Source: Xanthomonas theicola (GTDB taxonomy: Bacteria > Pseudomonadota > Gammaproteobacteria > Xanthomonadales > Xanthomonadaceae). Taken from it: a DNA stretch of 64,000 nt. Every line of letters begins with the position of its first letter. Position 1 is the stretch's first letter. Under the pieces are notes generated by a model that was not told the DNA's origin, searched no databases, and worked only from the letters and a program-made list of their open reading frames with translations. The stretch lies in assembly GCF_014236795.1 (NCBI RefSeq), contig NZ_CP049017.1, positions 536,001-600,000 on the forward strand. Direction: 5' to 3'. Below are positions 1 through 8,607 of the stretch, piece by piece. The position numbers were made by a program, and so were the translations under genes.

Positions 1-1
1 G

Positions 2-361
2 ATCCGCCCGGAAACCGTGCTGGCGTCGTTCTCGGTCGGCGCGTTCGTGGTGGTGCTGCTGGCCGTGTTCAGCACCGGCCATGTCGCGATGTGGTCGCTG
101 ATCGCGGTGGGCCTGTTCCACTCCATCATGTTCCCGACCATCTTCACCCTCGGCATCAAGGGCCTGGGCCCGCTCACCGAGGAAGGCTCCGGCCTGCTGA
201 TCATGGCCATCGCCGGCGGCGCGCTGGTGGTGGTGCAGGGCTGGCTGGCCGATCATGTCGGCCTGCAACGCGCCTTCCTGCTCACCGCCGCATGCGAGCT
301 GTACGTGCTGTTCTATGCGCTGTGGGGCGCGAAGACGCGGCCGCCGCCGGCCAACGCCTAG
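2..361 (+). CDS. MFS sugar transporter, C-terminal part (runs off the window)
   Basis: This is the last ~119 codons of a major facilitator transporter; the start lies outside the window. The visible part holds three to four hydrophobic segments and ends in a short Arg/Pro-rich tail. The order GLFHSIMFPTIF followed by GSGLLIMAIAGGA is characteristic of the FucP/GluP-type sugar:H+ symporters, which take up monosaccharides across the inner membrane. The substrate cannot be told from this fragment. The family is likely, the exact sugar is not. Confidence 0.8.
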   Translation: MRPETVLASFSVGAFVVVLLAVFSTGHVAMWSLIAVGLFHSIMFPTIFTLGIKGLGPLTEEGSGLLIMAIAGGALVVVQGWLADHVGLQRAFLLTAACELYVLFYALWGAKTRPPPANA

Positions 362-464
362 AACGGCGACGGCCGACACCACGCGGCGCGATGGCGCTGT
401 GGCATGCCGACCGCGGGGCGCGGCGCCGCGCCCGGGGCGATGGATGGTGCTGCGCCGACAAACG

Positions 465-638
465 GTAGAATGGGTGTTGGCCGAGTTGATGGAGCGTCGC
501 CTTGGGCGACGGTTCCCGCTGCGCGGCGCGGCCGCAGCGGCCACGGAAATGGCACTGGCGGTGCTGTCCTGCAACCTCGAACGCCTGCGCAGCCTGCTCG
601 GCGACAGGGAACTGATCGGAAGACTGCAGGCTGCCTGA
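465..638 (+). pseudogene. Transposase C-terminal relic (IS1182-like)
   Basis: An open stretch ending at 638 reads LAELMERRLGRRFPLRG followed by TEMALAVLSCNLERLRSLLG. This matches the usual C-terminal pattern of IS1182/IS5-type transposases, where a leucine- and arginine-rich loop precedes 'E-x-x-L-x-x-L-x-Y-N-L-K-R'. No start codon, ribosome site or catalytic part is present, so I read it as a decayed tail. The rest of 362-746 holds nothing I recognise. The assignment rests on pattern resemblance only. Confidence 0.35.
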
Positions 639-746
639 ATCCGTTCGTTTCCGGGAAAAAGCGACGCCCATTGCGGGACGCTGCTCGGTTCCGGGCCGGA
701 ACCAGTTCTGACGCAGGCTCCGATCCGGCCTTTTTCCTGCGGCCGA

Positions 747-1151
747 TCAGTATTTGACCAGCGGGAATTTCAGGCCCGGGTGGCGCGTTTTCCATTCGTT
801 GTAGGCGGCGGTGCCTTCCCAGGCGGCGAACGCCTTCGGCGTGCGGCCACGGCCGGACCAGGTCTCGCCGGTATGCGGCAGTTGATACTTCGGCTTGACC
901 TCGCTGCGGCCGCCGGCGGACTTGGCGCTGGCTGGCTTGGGCGCCGCGCTGCTCACGTAGGCGGCGATCTCGTTGCGCTGCTTGGCGCTGAAGAATTCGG
1001 CGAACTGCTCCAGCAGCGACAGCACATTGCCATGGGCGGCGCTGGTCTCGCCTTCGCGCACCTGCTTCTCCTGCTCTTCCAGCTTGCGCATCTCTTCCTG
1101 CAGCTTGGCCTTGGCTTCGGCGATTTGTTGCAAGTTGCGAACTTCCGTCAT
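747..1151 (-). CDS. H-NS family nucleoid protein
   Basis: The product is a 134-residue H-NS-type histone-like protein. The N-terminal half is a charged coiled coil (EAKAKLQEEMRKLEEQEKQ, residues about 12-32) used for oligomerisation. The C-terminal part carries the DNA-binding signature TWSGRGRTPKAF (about residues 97-108), close to the family consensus TWsGRGRxPxW. Such proteins silence AT-rich, often horizontally acquired DNA. That fits the adjacent mobile-element region and the AT-rich RTX locus downstream, although the link is inference. The start at 1151 gives the expected family length. Confidence 0.9.
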   Translation of the reverse strand: MTEVRNLQQIAEAKAKLQEEMRKLEEQEKQVREGETSAAHGNVLSLLEQFAEFFSAKQRNEIAAYVSSAAPKPASAKSAGGRSEVKPKYQLPHTGETWSGRGRTPKAFAAWEGTAAYNEWKTRHPGLKFPLVKY

Positions 1152-1471
1152 TTTCTAAAGACCCGTGGATAATAAAAGTTGGAACGGTCGGAGTACGTCC
1201 TCCGGAACAACGAAATCGTCTGGCGGTGATTTCGGCTCGCGATTATATCCGTTCTCTGCCATCACTGCTCAGTTCTCTGCCATCACTGCCGGAATGCGGC
1301 GCCGCAGCCCGCATTCATCCACGGCCGGCGCGGCGCGCAGTCGTGCGGCTACGGATGCGGCACGCCTTGGGCCGGAGCGGTGCGGCGTCGCGTCCGGCCG
1401 ACGCGTCCGCGCCGTCTGCATCGCCCCTCTTGGCACACATGCCCCGGGCCGTTAGACTGGGCGTCTGATGT
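1152..1471. other. Intergenic region between H-NS gene and tRNA-Ala
   Basis: No gene is visible. It contains an exact 18-bp direct repeat GTTCTCTGCCATCACTGC at 1251-1268 and 1272-1289 (21-bp period), which lies upstream of the H-NS gene and downstream of nothing obvious. The rest should hold the promoters of the divergent H-NS and tRNA genes, but I cannot place them with confidence. Confidence 0.4.
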
Positions 1472-1547
<76 letters not shown>

Positions 1548-1563
1548 CTTGTTCAGACAACTT

Positions 1564-1593
1564 AAAGCCCCGGAGTCGCCTCCGGGGCTTTTC
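1564..1593 (+). terminator. Intrinsic terminator after tRNA-Ala
   Basis: A 9-bp GC stem (GCCCCGGAG / CTCCGGGGC) with a 3-nt loop is followed by TTTTCTGTTT. It sits 20 nt after the tRNA CCA end. Similarity to the region upstream of the second integrase (from 8840) starts just past this stem. Confidence 0.85.
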
Positions 1594-1770
1594 TGTTTCA
1601 CGATGACTCCAGGACCGCAGTTCGCTGGCACGCGCCCTGGCTCGATACAGCATTTTTATCAATAACTTAGGCGTGTCCATCATAGGCCGGTGCTTTCCGA
1701 AACGTGACCCGGCTTCCCCTCGCGTGGCTCCCATGCGGCTCTTGGAAACCGGGCTTTCCGAGGAGTCATC
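1590..1770 (+). repeat. Integrase-upstream segment, diverged copy of 8838-9020
   Basis: This stretch and 8838-9020 align along their whole length. Shared words include GATGACTCCAG, GCTCGATACAG, TTTATCAATAA, CGGTGCTTTC and CCGAGGAGTCATCATGGC. Each copy begins right after the stem of a different intrinsic terminator and ends at an integrase start codon. It probably holds the recombination site and promoter of one integrase family. Confidence 0.7.
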
Positions 1771-2139
1771 ATGGCGAAGATCAAGCGCACCAAGTCCGCA
1801 GTCGATGCGGCGCACCCCCAGGCCAAGGCCATCGAACTGCGGGATACCGTGGTGCCCGGCTTCCTGTGCAAGATCACCCCGGCCAGCGGCAAGGTGTTCA
1901 TGCTTCAGTACCGCACGAACGCCGGCGAGCGCCGGAAGCCCGCCCTGGGAAAGTACGGGGAACTGACCGTCGATCAGGCCCGCGTCATGGTGCAGGAGTG
2001 GCCGGCCGAGGTTCGCCGGAGCGCCTTGCGCGCGGCCAAGATTGCCGCGCGCAAGGCGCCGACCATGAAGGAGTATTGCCATATCTTCATGGAGGACTAC
2101 TCCAAACAGCGCAACAAGCCCAGCACGCAGCGCGGCTAG
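1771..2139 (+). pseudogene. Truncated tyrosine integrase (DUF4102 N-terminal part), copy 1
   Basis: The 122-residue product begins MAKIKRTKSAVDAA and continues with the N-terminal arm-binding domain (DUF4102 type) of P4/prophage-like integrases. It includes RDTVVPGFLCKIT and FMLQYRTNAGERRKPALGKYGELT. It then enters the start of the core-binding domain (MEDYSKQRNKPSTQRG). The frame ends at TAG exactly where the IS200-type element begins, so the catalytic domain with the R-H-R-Y residues is missing. AGGAGTCATC before ATG supports the start. A related copy lies at 9021. Confidence 0.85.
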
Positions 2140-2142
2140 TAA

Positions 2143-2795
2143 ATATCCCCCGGCAAAGCCGGGGGCTTTAGAGATGTGAGCCGCTCAAAGCGGCTGCGGG
2201 AGCGCTACGCGCCTCCCTTGTTAGGGCCACCTGAAGGTGGCCGACTACCTCAGCAACTGCAATTGGTCCAAGCGCCGATCTTCCGCCTCTTGGTTCTGGA
2301 TGTATGCCCCGATCAACCCTTCATCCCGACCTACCCTCGTAACGAAGTAACCTCGCGCCCAGAAGCTCTGCCCTACAAAGTTCCGCTTCCGCTCCCCATA
2401 CACCCGCGCTAGGTGGATGGCGCTCTTGCCCTTGATATAGCCCACCACCTGCGACACCGCCTACTTCGGCGGAATCTTCAACAGCATATGGACGTGATCT
2501 GGCATCAGATGGCCCTCCTCGACCCGGCTCTCCTTCTGCTCGGCCAATCGCCGGAACACCTCTCCTAGATGCTTCCTCAGACCCACATACAGTGTCTTAC
2601 GGCGACACTTCGGTATGAACACAACGTGGTACAGACACTCCCACCCGGTGTGACTTAAGCTCTCAAACTCATCCATCTCGGTTTCTCCGTCTCGTGTGCT
2701 TGGCCGCTCACGTTGCGGAGTCTCCGGGATGGACTCCCGGATACGTCAAACTTCTACTGCCTCCCCGGCAGAGCCGGGGGAACTCTCAGGTTGGT
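2143..2795 (-). mobile_element. IS200/IS605-family element (degenerate)
   Basis: A single tnpA frame on the minus strand is flanked by small hairpins instead of long inverted repeats, as expected for this family. The hairpins are CCCCCGGCAAAGCCGGGGG, GCCGCTCAAAGCGGC and GGCCACCTGAAGGTGGCC on the left, and TCCCCGGCAGAGCCGGGGA on the right. No tnpB is present. It interrupts integrase copy 1. The exact ends are estimated from the hairpins. Confidence 0.75.
2245..2676 (-). pseudogene. tnpA: IS200-type transposase TnpA with one amber codon
   Basis: The frame encodes a Y1 HUH single-strand transposase of about 143 residues. It carries the metal-binding motif DHVHMLL and, near the end, AYIQNQE with the expected catalytic tyrosine. 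A TAG at 2461-2463 interrupts it after KIPPK. The frame then resumes without shift as AVSQVVGYIKGKSAIHLAR. Relatives commonly have a tyrosine at this point, so a single TAC/TAT-to-TAG change is the simplest explanation. The element is probably inactive unless the stop is suppressed. Confidence 0.85.
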
Positions 2796-2919
2796 TTAGT
2801 GTTAACAGGCCCTAAGAACCTGTTCACGATCTTTTGAGTAGTAGTGTCAGGCATGCTGGACCGGCCAGCCTTTCGTAGACATCCGGACGCCATAATTGAT
2901 GGCAATGACCGAGGTGTTT

Positions 2920-3201
2920 ATGGGCAACAGCAAGCAGTACACGGATGAGTTCCGGGCCGAGGCGGTGAAGCAGGTGATCGAACGCGGCTTCACGGTGGTG
3001 GATGTGGCCTCCCGAATCGGGATTCCCAAGCACACGCTATACGGGTGGGTGCAGGCCGCCAGGAAGATGGCGCCGGCAGCCGGCGCTGCAGCGGCGTCGA
3101 CCGACTCAGCGGAGATTCGCCGGCTCAAGGCCGAACTGAGGCGGGTAACCGAGGAGCGCGACATCCTAAAAAAAGCCGCCGCGTACTTTGCCAAGGGGTA
3201 A
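2920..3201 (+). CDS. IS3-family transposase OrfA
   Basis: The 93-residue product has the helix-turn-helix of IS3 OrfA proteins (YTDEFRAEAVKQVIERG, then IGIPKHTLYGWV) and a leucine-zipper-like C-terminal part (IRRLKAELRRVTEERDILKK). GAGG nine bases before the ATG at 2920 supports this start. A seven-A run at 3168-3174, followed by G, is a typical -1 slippery site and would fuse OrfA to OrfB in the -1 frame. OrfA itself looks intact. Confidence 0.85.
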   Translation: MGNSKQYTDEFRAEAVKQVIERGFTVVDVASRIGIPKHTLYGWVQAARKMAPAAGAAAASTDSAEIRRLKAELRRVTEERDILKKAAAYFAKG

Positions 3202-3203
3202 GG

Positions 3204-4070
3204 GCGAAGTACGCGTTCATGCGTGCGCACGTCCGGGAGTTTCGTCTGGCGACGATGTGCCGGGTGCTGGGCGTGCATCGCAGTGGTTACTAGGCCTGGC
3301 TGCGCAACGGCACCAGCGTCCGCGAACGCGAGGACCAGCGCTTGCTGGGCCTGATCAAGCACCACTGGCTGGCCAGCGGCGCGGTGTACGGCTATCGCAA
3401 GCTCACCCTGGATCTGCGTGAGGCCGGCGAGCGTTGCAGCCGTCACCGGGTGCGGCGCTTGATGAAGGCCGAAGGCTTGCGAGCGCAGGTTGGCTACGGC
3501 AGCAAGCCGCGTTAGCGGGGAGGTCCGGTCGGCGTGGTGGCGAATGTGCTCAACCGGGACTTCATTCCGCAGGCCCCGAACAAGGTCTGGGTCACGGACA
3601 TCACCTATATCCGCACCTACGAGGGCTGGCTGTTCTTGGCAGCGGTAATGGAGCTGTATTGGCGCCAGATCGTGGGTTGGGCAACCGCTTCGACAATGAC
3701 CAGCGATCTGGTGCTGCAGGCACTGGTGGCAGCGGCGTGGCGGCGCAAGCCCGGTCCTGGCGTGATGGTGCACTCCGACCAGGGCTGCCAGTTCACCAGC
3801 AGCGATTGGCAGTCGTTCCTGAAGGCGCACCGGATGGTGCCGAGCATGAGCCGACGCGGGAACTGCCATGACAACGCCGTGGCCGAGAGCTTCTTCAGCG
3901 TCTTGAAGAAGGAACGTATCAAGCGTCGGATCTACCCGACACGCGCCATGGCGGCATCGGACGTGTTCGACTATATCGAGATGTTCTACAACCCGATCCG
4001 CCGGCATGGTTCCGCTGGCGGCGTGTCACCGGTAGAGTTTGAAAGGCGCTACGCGCAGAGCGGCGACTGA
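3204..4070 (+). pseudogene. IS3-family transposase OrfB with two nonsense codons
   Basis: In the -1 frame relative to OrfA the sequence encodes an rve-type DDE integrase core. It shows WVTDITYI (first Asp), VMVHSDQGCQF (second Asp) and NAVAESFFSVLKKE (Glu), and ends in a C-terminal YNPIRRH block. TAG codons at 3291-3293 (after VHRSGY) and 3513-3515 (after GSKPR) break the frame. The catalytic half from 3534 on is still open. The frame and stops are seen directly; inactivity is inferred. Confidence 0.88.
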
Positions 4071-4108
4071 GTGTCTACGGAAATCTGGCCGGTCCAGCAG
4101 GCCTACGT

Positions 4109-4670
4109 GTGCGAAAGGCGTCGGAGGACGAGAAACTGCGCATGCGGATCGTGCTGGGGTGCGCGGAAGGGCAACCGGGCAGAGTCATCGTCGAGCGTTT
4201 GGGCACAATGATCCAGACCGTGTCCAAGTGGCGACGCCGCTACGAAGCTTACCGGCTGGCCGGGCTGACGGATGCTCCGCGCGCAGGACGTCCGCGCACG
4301 GTGGGCGATGAGCAGGTCCAGCAGATCGTGGACAAGGTCCGCCAGAGCACGCCGGCAAATGCCATGCACTGGAGCGTGCGCCAGATGAGCCGGGAAACCG
4401 GGGTTTCCCGGCAACGGTGCAGCGTATCTGGCATGCTTTCGGTCTGAAGCCGCATTTGCAGGAAAGCTTCAAACTGTCCACCGACCCACATTTCGTGGAC
4501 AAGGTGCGCGATGTCGTAGGGCGCTCCCTGGCCCCGCCGAATCGGGCGCTGGTGTTGTGCGTGGATGAGAAGAGTCAGATCCAGGTACTCAATCGGACCC
4601 AGCCTGGCCTGCCGCTGACCTATGGTAAGCCGGCCACGCGCACCCACGACGACCAACGTCAGGTACGACT
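4109..4670 (+). pseudogene. IS630-family transposase fragment, frameshifted
   Basis: The first frame (4109-4447) has the helix-turn-helix region (VERLGTMIQTVSKWRRRYE, GLTDAPRAGRPRTV). A one-base loss near 4415 moves the reading to the next frame, which continues QRIWHAFGLKPHLQESFKL and then LCVDEKSQIQVLNRTQPGLP. The latter carries the first catalytic Asp and Glu of the IS630 DDE domain. Similarity stops near 4670. The last catalytic residue and the 3' end are absent. Confidence 0.8.
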
Positions 4671-4682
4671 TCGCTGTTCGCG

Positions 4683-4828
4683 GCGCTGGATTGGGCCGGA
4701 TCCGGCAGGCGATGGTGTGCGGTCTGGAGAAGGTGCACCAGACGTTCGTGCCGAACATGGCGGCCTACAACTTGGTGCGCGTGCGCACGCTGGGCCAGGT
4801 CTGCGCGCCGATTGGAGCAAGGGCATGA
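4683..4828 (+). pseudogene. C-terminal relic of a different transposase
   Basis: Directly after the IS630 fragment, another frame reads LGRIRQAMVCGLEKVHQTF and then PNMAAYNLVRVRTLGQV. This resembles the last helix region of IS4/IS5-superfamily transposases ('F-x-x-x-x-A-A-Y-N-L-x-R'). It has no start or catalytic residues. It shows that several element remnants are stacked here. From 4829 to about 5060 I see no gene. Confidence 0.5.
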
Positions 4829-5069
4829 ATCGGGGTGTGCAGACCCCCTGGATGCCGCACGAGCGAGAGCAAAGGGCCTTTCCAGGCCCGCTTGTCCGAC
4901 CGTCAATGGCCGCAGGAATCGATACCACTGCGGTCGGCAGGACTTGGCTGTTGGTATTTCAGCAGCCTGCTAAGCGGGCCCATGACTGCGGGCCAGGGCC
5001 AGTATAGGAATCCCCCGCGCGGAACTTGCTATCGCGTCTGCATTCAATGGGTTGCCAGAGAAGAGAAAT

Positions 5070-5560
5070 GGCGGTTTTTCGCACGAATCCCTGCCGAGCC
5101 TCTTCCACGCGCGCCACACCGACGACGGCACGTTCTACATCGCAATCCCGCTGCTGTCACGCAACAACGGCAGCGGCCTGGCCAGCTTCCCCAGCCTGGA
5201 CGCGCCGACCGGCACCCTGCTCAGCAGCGACTTCCGCAACATGACCTTGCCGGTCGGCCCGAACGGGGAGACGATCCGGCGCGACCTGGCCGATGGCCGC
5301 GGCATCAACATCGACCTGTTCGGCGGCGAACTGGACTGGCAGCTCGGCGACCGGACCCTCTCCGACCGCTTCAGCGTGATGGGCGGCACCGCGCCCACCT
5401 ATGCGCTATTCATCGGCAGCGCTACGCCGACCTGACCAACAGCCAGCGCCTGCCGTGCTACGAAAAGCTCGACGTCGGCGCCAGCCTGCATGCCGGCGAG
5501 CACTGGGGGGCACCGCCAGCGGCAACATGACCGACGAACTGGACCTGGCCGAAGGCCGCG
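5070..5560 (+). pseudogene. TonB-dependent receptor relic
   Basis: The open stretch to 5435 encodes a plug/barrel fragment familiar from Xanthomonas TonB receptors: HTDDGTF, LLSRNNGSGLASFPSLDA, SSDFRNMTLPVGPNGE, RDLADGRGINIDLFGGELDW. After a frame change (about 5420) come short pieces of the barrel end (YADLTNSQRLPCYEKLDVGASL and then ASGNMTDELDLAEG). Signal peptide, most of the barrel and the terminal aromatic residue are absent. It is an internally deleted remnant. From 5600 to 5790 nothing more is visible. Confidence 0.65.
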
Positions 5561-5790
5561 CCGATTGCGTGATGGGTTGCGCAGGCCGGCCGCCATCGCG
5601 GCATGTTGCCCAGCGCGACATCGCTTCAAATGTTTCATGCTGCCGTCAGCGAAGTGTTGGCGGGAGGGACTTCAATCGCGCCGCGCTCATCTGTATCGCC
5701 TGTGGCGACCGAACTCGCTCTACAGGGCGGCGGTTGCGCCATTCGATGCCGAGGCGCGGCTGCGGCGGTGCGGGCGGTGTCCACAAAAGC

Positions 5791-5822
5791 ACAAAAGAAT
5801 GAGGCCGCCCTTGTGCGGCCTC
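5791..5822 (-). terminator. Intrinsic terminator of the ZnuD-like receptor gene
   Basis: Read on the minus strand, an 8-bp stem GAGGCCGC/GCGGCCTC with a 6-nt loop is followed by ATTCTTTTGTGCTTTTG. It lies 50 nt past the receptor stop codon. Confidence 0.8.
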
Positions 5823-5871
5823 GCTTCTGGCGCGGGCGGAGGAGGGGGACCGCGCCGGAAGAGCCGGCGCG

Positions 5872-7935
5872 TCAGAAGAACAGGCGCACGCCGAACGACG
5901 CGTTGCGGCCCGGAAGCATCACGTCGTCCTTCAGGAACGAGGTGTGCACGCGCGCGTCCTGGTTGCTCAGGTTGTTGCCGTCCAGGAACACTTCCCACGC
6001 GGTGGCGCCGGCATCGACGTGGTAGGCCAGGTGCGCGTCGACCAGCGTGTAGCCGTCGGTCGGGGTCTCGTTGACCGCCACCTTGTCCTGCTTCTGGTAG
6101 CGGGTGGCGCCGAGCGAGGCGCGCCAGTGGCTGGCGTCCCAGCGCAGCTGCGCGCCGTAGCGTGCTGGCGCGATGCGCGGCAGGTTGCCGCCGTCCTTCA
6201 GCCGCGCGCGCACGGTGTCGCCGAACACGCGCAGGTCCCAGGCGCCGCTGTCGTTGTCGGCCAGGTGGAAGGTGGCCTCGCCCTCGAAGCCATGGAACAC
6301 CGCGTCGGCCTGGGTCCATTGGCGGATCGGCAGGAAGTCGTTGTCTTCCTCGTGGAACCACTGCGCGCCGGTATCGACGATGTAGATGAAGTCGTTGTAG
6401 CGGTTGTAGTACGCGGCGACCTTGGCGTCCATCCACTCGTTCTTGAAGTTCAGCCCCAGCTCGGCCTGGTTGGCTTTTTCGGTCTTGAGGTCGGCGTCGC
6501 CGATCTCGTAGGCGAGGGTGGCGATGTGCGGGCCGTCGGCGAACAGTTCTTCCTCGGCCGGCGCGCGCTCGGCGTGGTCGAGGTTGGCGGTCAGGCGCCA
6601 CTGTTCATTGAAGCGGAAGCCGCCGCTGAGCGAGAAGCTCTTCGGGGTGAAATCGCGGTCCACGCCGGTGTCGGTCTCGTACTTGACCTTGTCCACGCGC
6701 GCGCCGACCTCGGCGCTGACGCGCTCCCAGCTGTTGCGCGCCACGGCGAACACGCCCAGCGAGCGGGTGTCGGTCTTCGGCACGAACGCTTCCTCGCCGA
6801 TCGCCTGGAATGTGGTGTCGCCGCCCTGCAGGCCGAACGCAGTCTGCCAGCCGCCACCGAAGGTGAAGGAGGCTTCGACGCGGCCTTCGTTGGCGCGCTT
6901 GTCGAAAACCGTTCCGACGTTCTCGCCCTCGAACTCGGTGTGGCTGTAGTCGGTGTGGCCGAAGCTGTAGCGCAGCGCGCTGCCGTCGCCCCACGGATCG
7001 TTCAGCCCGCCCTTGAGTTCGTAGCGGTCCTGGTGCATGCGCAACGACACGCCGCGCTCGCCCGCGGCCGGGTCGCCGGGCTCGCCCGGGTTGCCGTAGT
7101 TGTCGCGCAAGCGCGAGGCCGACACGCCGACGAAGCCCCAGTCGCCGGCCAGCGAGGCACCGATCGAGCCGGTCTTGGTGTCAATGAAGGAATTGGCCTG
7201 CCGGCCCTGCGGCGTGTCGTAGTCCTTCTGGTTGCGGTACACCCCGTCGGCATGGATCGACAGGCCGCTGCCGTTGCCGGCGTCGACCCGGAACATGTCG
7301 GTGTTGCCGTCCTTGTCGCCGCCGTCGAAGCGTACCTCGGCGCGGCCGTGGACACCGTCCACCGGGGTCTCGGCGATGCGCCCGTCGACCACGTTGACCA
7401 CGCCGCCGATCGCGCCGGAGCCGTACAGCAGCGTGGACGGCCCTTTCAGCACTTCGATCTGGTCGGCCAGGAACGACTCCACCGCCGGCGAGTGGTCCTG
7501 GCTGACGGTGGACACGTCCTGGGTGGACAGGCCATCGCTGAGCACCGCCACGCGCGGGCCATCCAGGCCGCGGATGATCGGCCGGCCGACGCCGGGTCCG
7601 AAGTTGGAGCTCTGCACGCCGGGCAGGCTGGCCACGGTCTCGCCGATGCTGGCGCCGCGGTTCTCGTCCAGGCGCTCGCCGGCCAGCACCTCCACCGGCT
7701 TGCTCAAATCGCCTGCGGCATTGCGCAGCGGGCTGGCGGTGACCACCACCCCATCCATATCCTTCACGTGGCGATCCTGCTTGCGGCCGTGGGCATGGCG
7801 GCTGTCGCTGGGCGGCGGCGTGGCGTCGTCGGCCGCAGCGGCGGCCAGGGCAAGGGCGGGACTCAGCAGGGTAACCAGCGCCAGAGACAACGCGGTGCGG
7901 CGGAACGGGGGAGAACGGAACGAGGGCATAGGCAT
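5872..7935 (-). CDS. ZnuD-like TonB-dependent receptor (probable zinc uptake)
   Basis: The outer-membrane receptor has about 687 residues. It has a signal peptide (MPMPSFRSPPFRRTAL, then LALVTLLSPALALAAAA), a His-rich segment (SRHAHGRKQDRHVKD) and the TonB box MDGVVVTA. A plug follows with GETVASLPGVQSSNFGPG and RPIIRGLDGPRV, and then a 22-strand-type barrel ending in VRLFF with the expected terminal Phe. The plug spacing (SVGRPIIRG, LSDGLSTQDVSTVSQDH) is that of ZnuD, the zinc receptor of Neisseria and relatives. The divergent MerC-like gene and the AT-rich palindrome between them support metal regulation. Starts at 7935 or 7929 are both possible; neither has a clear ribosome site. Confidence 0.85.
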   Translation of the reverse strand: MPMPSFRSPPFRRTALSLALVTLLSPALALAAAAADDATPPPSDSRHAHGRKQDRHVKDMDGVVVTASPLRNAAGDLSKPVEVLAGERLDENRGASIGETVASLPGVQSSNFGPGVGRPIIRGLDGPRVAVLSDGLSTQDVSTVSQDHSPAVESFLADQIEVLKGPSTLLYGSGAIGGVVNVVDGRIAETPVDGVHGRAEVRFDGGDKDGNTDMFRVDAGNGSGLSIHADGVYRNQKDYDTPQGRQANSFIDTKTGSIGASLAGDWGFVGVSASRLRDNYGNPGEPGDPAAGERGVSLRMHQDRYELKGGLNDPWGDGSALRYSFGHTDYSHTEFEGENVGTVFDKRANEGRVEASFTFGGGWQTAFGLQGGDTTFQAIGEEAFVPKTDTRSLGVFAVARNSWERVSAEVGARVDKVKYETDTGVDRDFTPKSFSLSGGFRFNEQWRLTANLDHAERAPAEEELFADGPHIATLAYEIGDADLKTEKANQAELGLNFKNEWMDAKVAAYYNRYNDFIYIVDTGAQWFHEEDNDFLPIRQWTQADAVFHGFEGEATFHLADNDSGAWDLRVFGDTVRARLKDGGNLPRIAPARYGAQLRWDASHWRASLGATRYQKQDKVAVNETPTDGYTLVDAHLAYHVDAGATAWEVFLDGNNLSNQDARVHTSFLKDDVMLPGRNASFGVRLFF

Positions 7936-8046
7936 ACCGGTGAAAGAAAGAAGGGGCCGTGGCGGGGGCGCGAACGCTCGCATCGCTGCAGGGCGGCGAC
8001 AGGCAACGCAGGCGGGGGACGCGACCCTGGTCTGCACCGCGGTTAA

Positions 8047-8066
8047 TGTTATATTATTGTATAACA
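8047..8066. promoter_or_regulatory. Candidate Zur operator (TGTTATA-N6-TATAACA)
   Basis: A perfect 7-bp inverted repeat with a 6-bp TTATTG spacer lies in the short region between the ZnuD-like receptor and merC. Gammaproteobacterial Zur boxes use the same half sites TGTTATA/TATAACA but usually with a shorter spacer, so the assignment is tentative. It lies 24 bp before the merC start and about 110 bp before the receptor start. Confidence 0.55.
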
Positions 8067-8089
8067 AAATCACCACTGTGCTGGAAGTC

Positions 8090-8500
8090 ATGCAAACCTT
8101 TGATCTGCGCGCATTGCTCGACCGCCTGGGCGCCACCGGTTCGCTGCTGTGTGCGGTGCATTGCGCGCTGCTGCCGCTGGCGCTGGCGCTGCTGCCGTCG
8201 CTGGGCCTGTCGGTGTGGCTGGGCGATGGCGTGGAACGCACGTTGGTGCTGTTCGTGACCTGCCTGGGCCTGTTCAGCCTGGTCCTGGGCTACCGTCGGC
8301 ACCGCGCCTGGCAGGCGCTGGGCCTGCTGCTGCTGGGCCTGCTGTCGCTGTGGCTCGGCATCCTGGTGCCTGCGCTGCACCATGCCGTGGCCGCGCATGC
8401 GGCGGTCATGACCTTTGGCGGCACCCTGGTCGGGCTGGCGCACCTGCTCAACCTGCGGCTCAATCACGGCCATCTGCACGACGCCAGCTGCGCCCACTGA
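8090..8500 (+). CDS. MerC-domain membrane protein
   Basis: The 136-residue inner-membrane protein has four hydrophobic segments. Near the first lies the cysteine motif SLLCAVHCALLPLAL, the MerC-type metal site. The tail is His-rich (LRLNHGHLHDASCAH). MerC proteins were described as mercuric-ion transporters, but short chromosomal homologues sit beside zinc receptors and a mercury role is not implied. It is divergent from the ZnuD-like receptor and shares the candidate Zur operator. A role in zinc transfer or homeostasis is my inference. The start at 8090 is the first ATG that preserves the domain. Confidence 0.82.
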   Translation: MQTFDLRALLDRLGATGSLLCAVHCALLPLALALLPSLGLSVWLGDGVERTLVLFVTCLGLFSLVLGYRRHRAWQALGLLLLGLLSLWLGILVPALHHAVAAHAAVMTFGGTLVGLAHLLNLRLNHGHLHDASCAH

Positions 8501-8607
8501 GCGCACGTGGTAGGCTTGCCGCCCTTGCGCGAGGGCGCCGACCCGCTGGCCTCGCCAAACCCGTGCATCGCGCGGGGATTTCGCACAACATTCAGGAGTC
8601 GATGAGC

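Larger units (their letters stand above)
2853..4099 (+). mobile_element. IS3-family element (degenerate)
   Basis: About 1.25 kb with orfA and orfB. The ends form an inverted repeat: TGCTGGACCGGCCAG...CGTAGACA on the left against TGTCTACGG...CTGGCCGGTCCAGCA on the right. The trinucleotide GGC flanks both sides and may be the target duplication. orfB has two in-frame stops, so the copy is probably dead. Confidence 0.85.

Noticed and set aside
8090..8500. Mercury resistance role for the MerC-like gene
   Set aside because: No merR, merA, merT or merP is nearby; the neighbour is a ZnuD-like receptor, so a mer operon is not supported.
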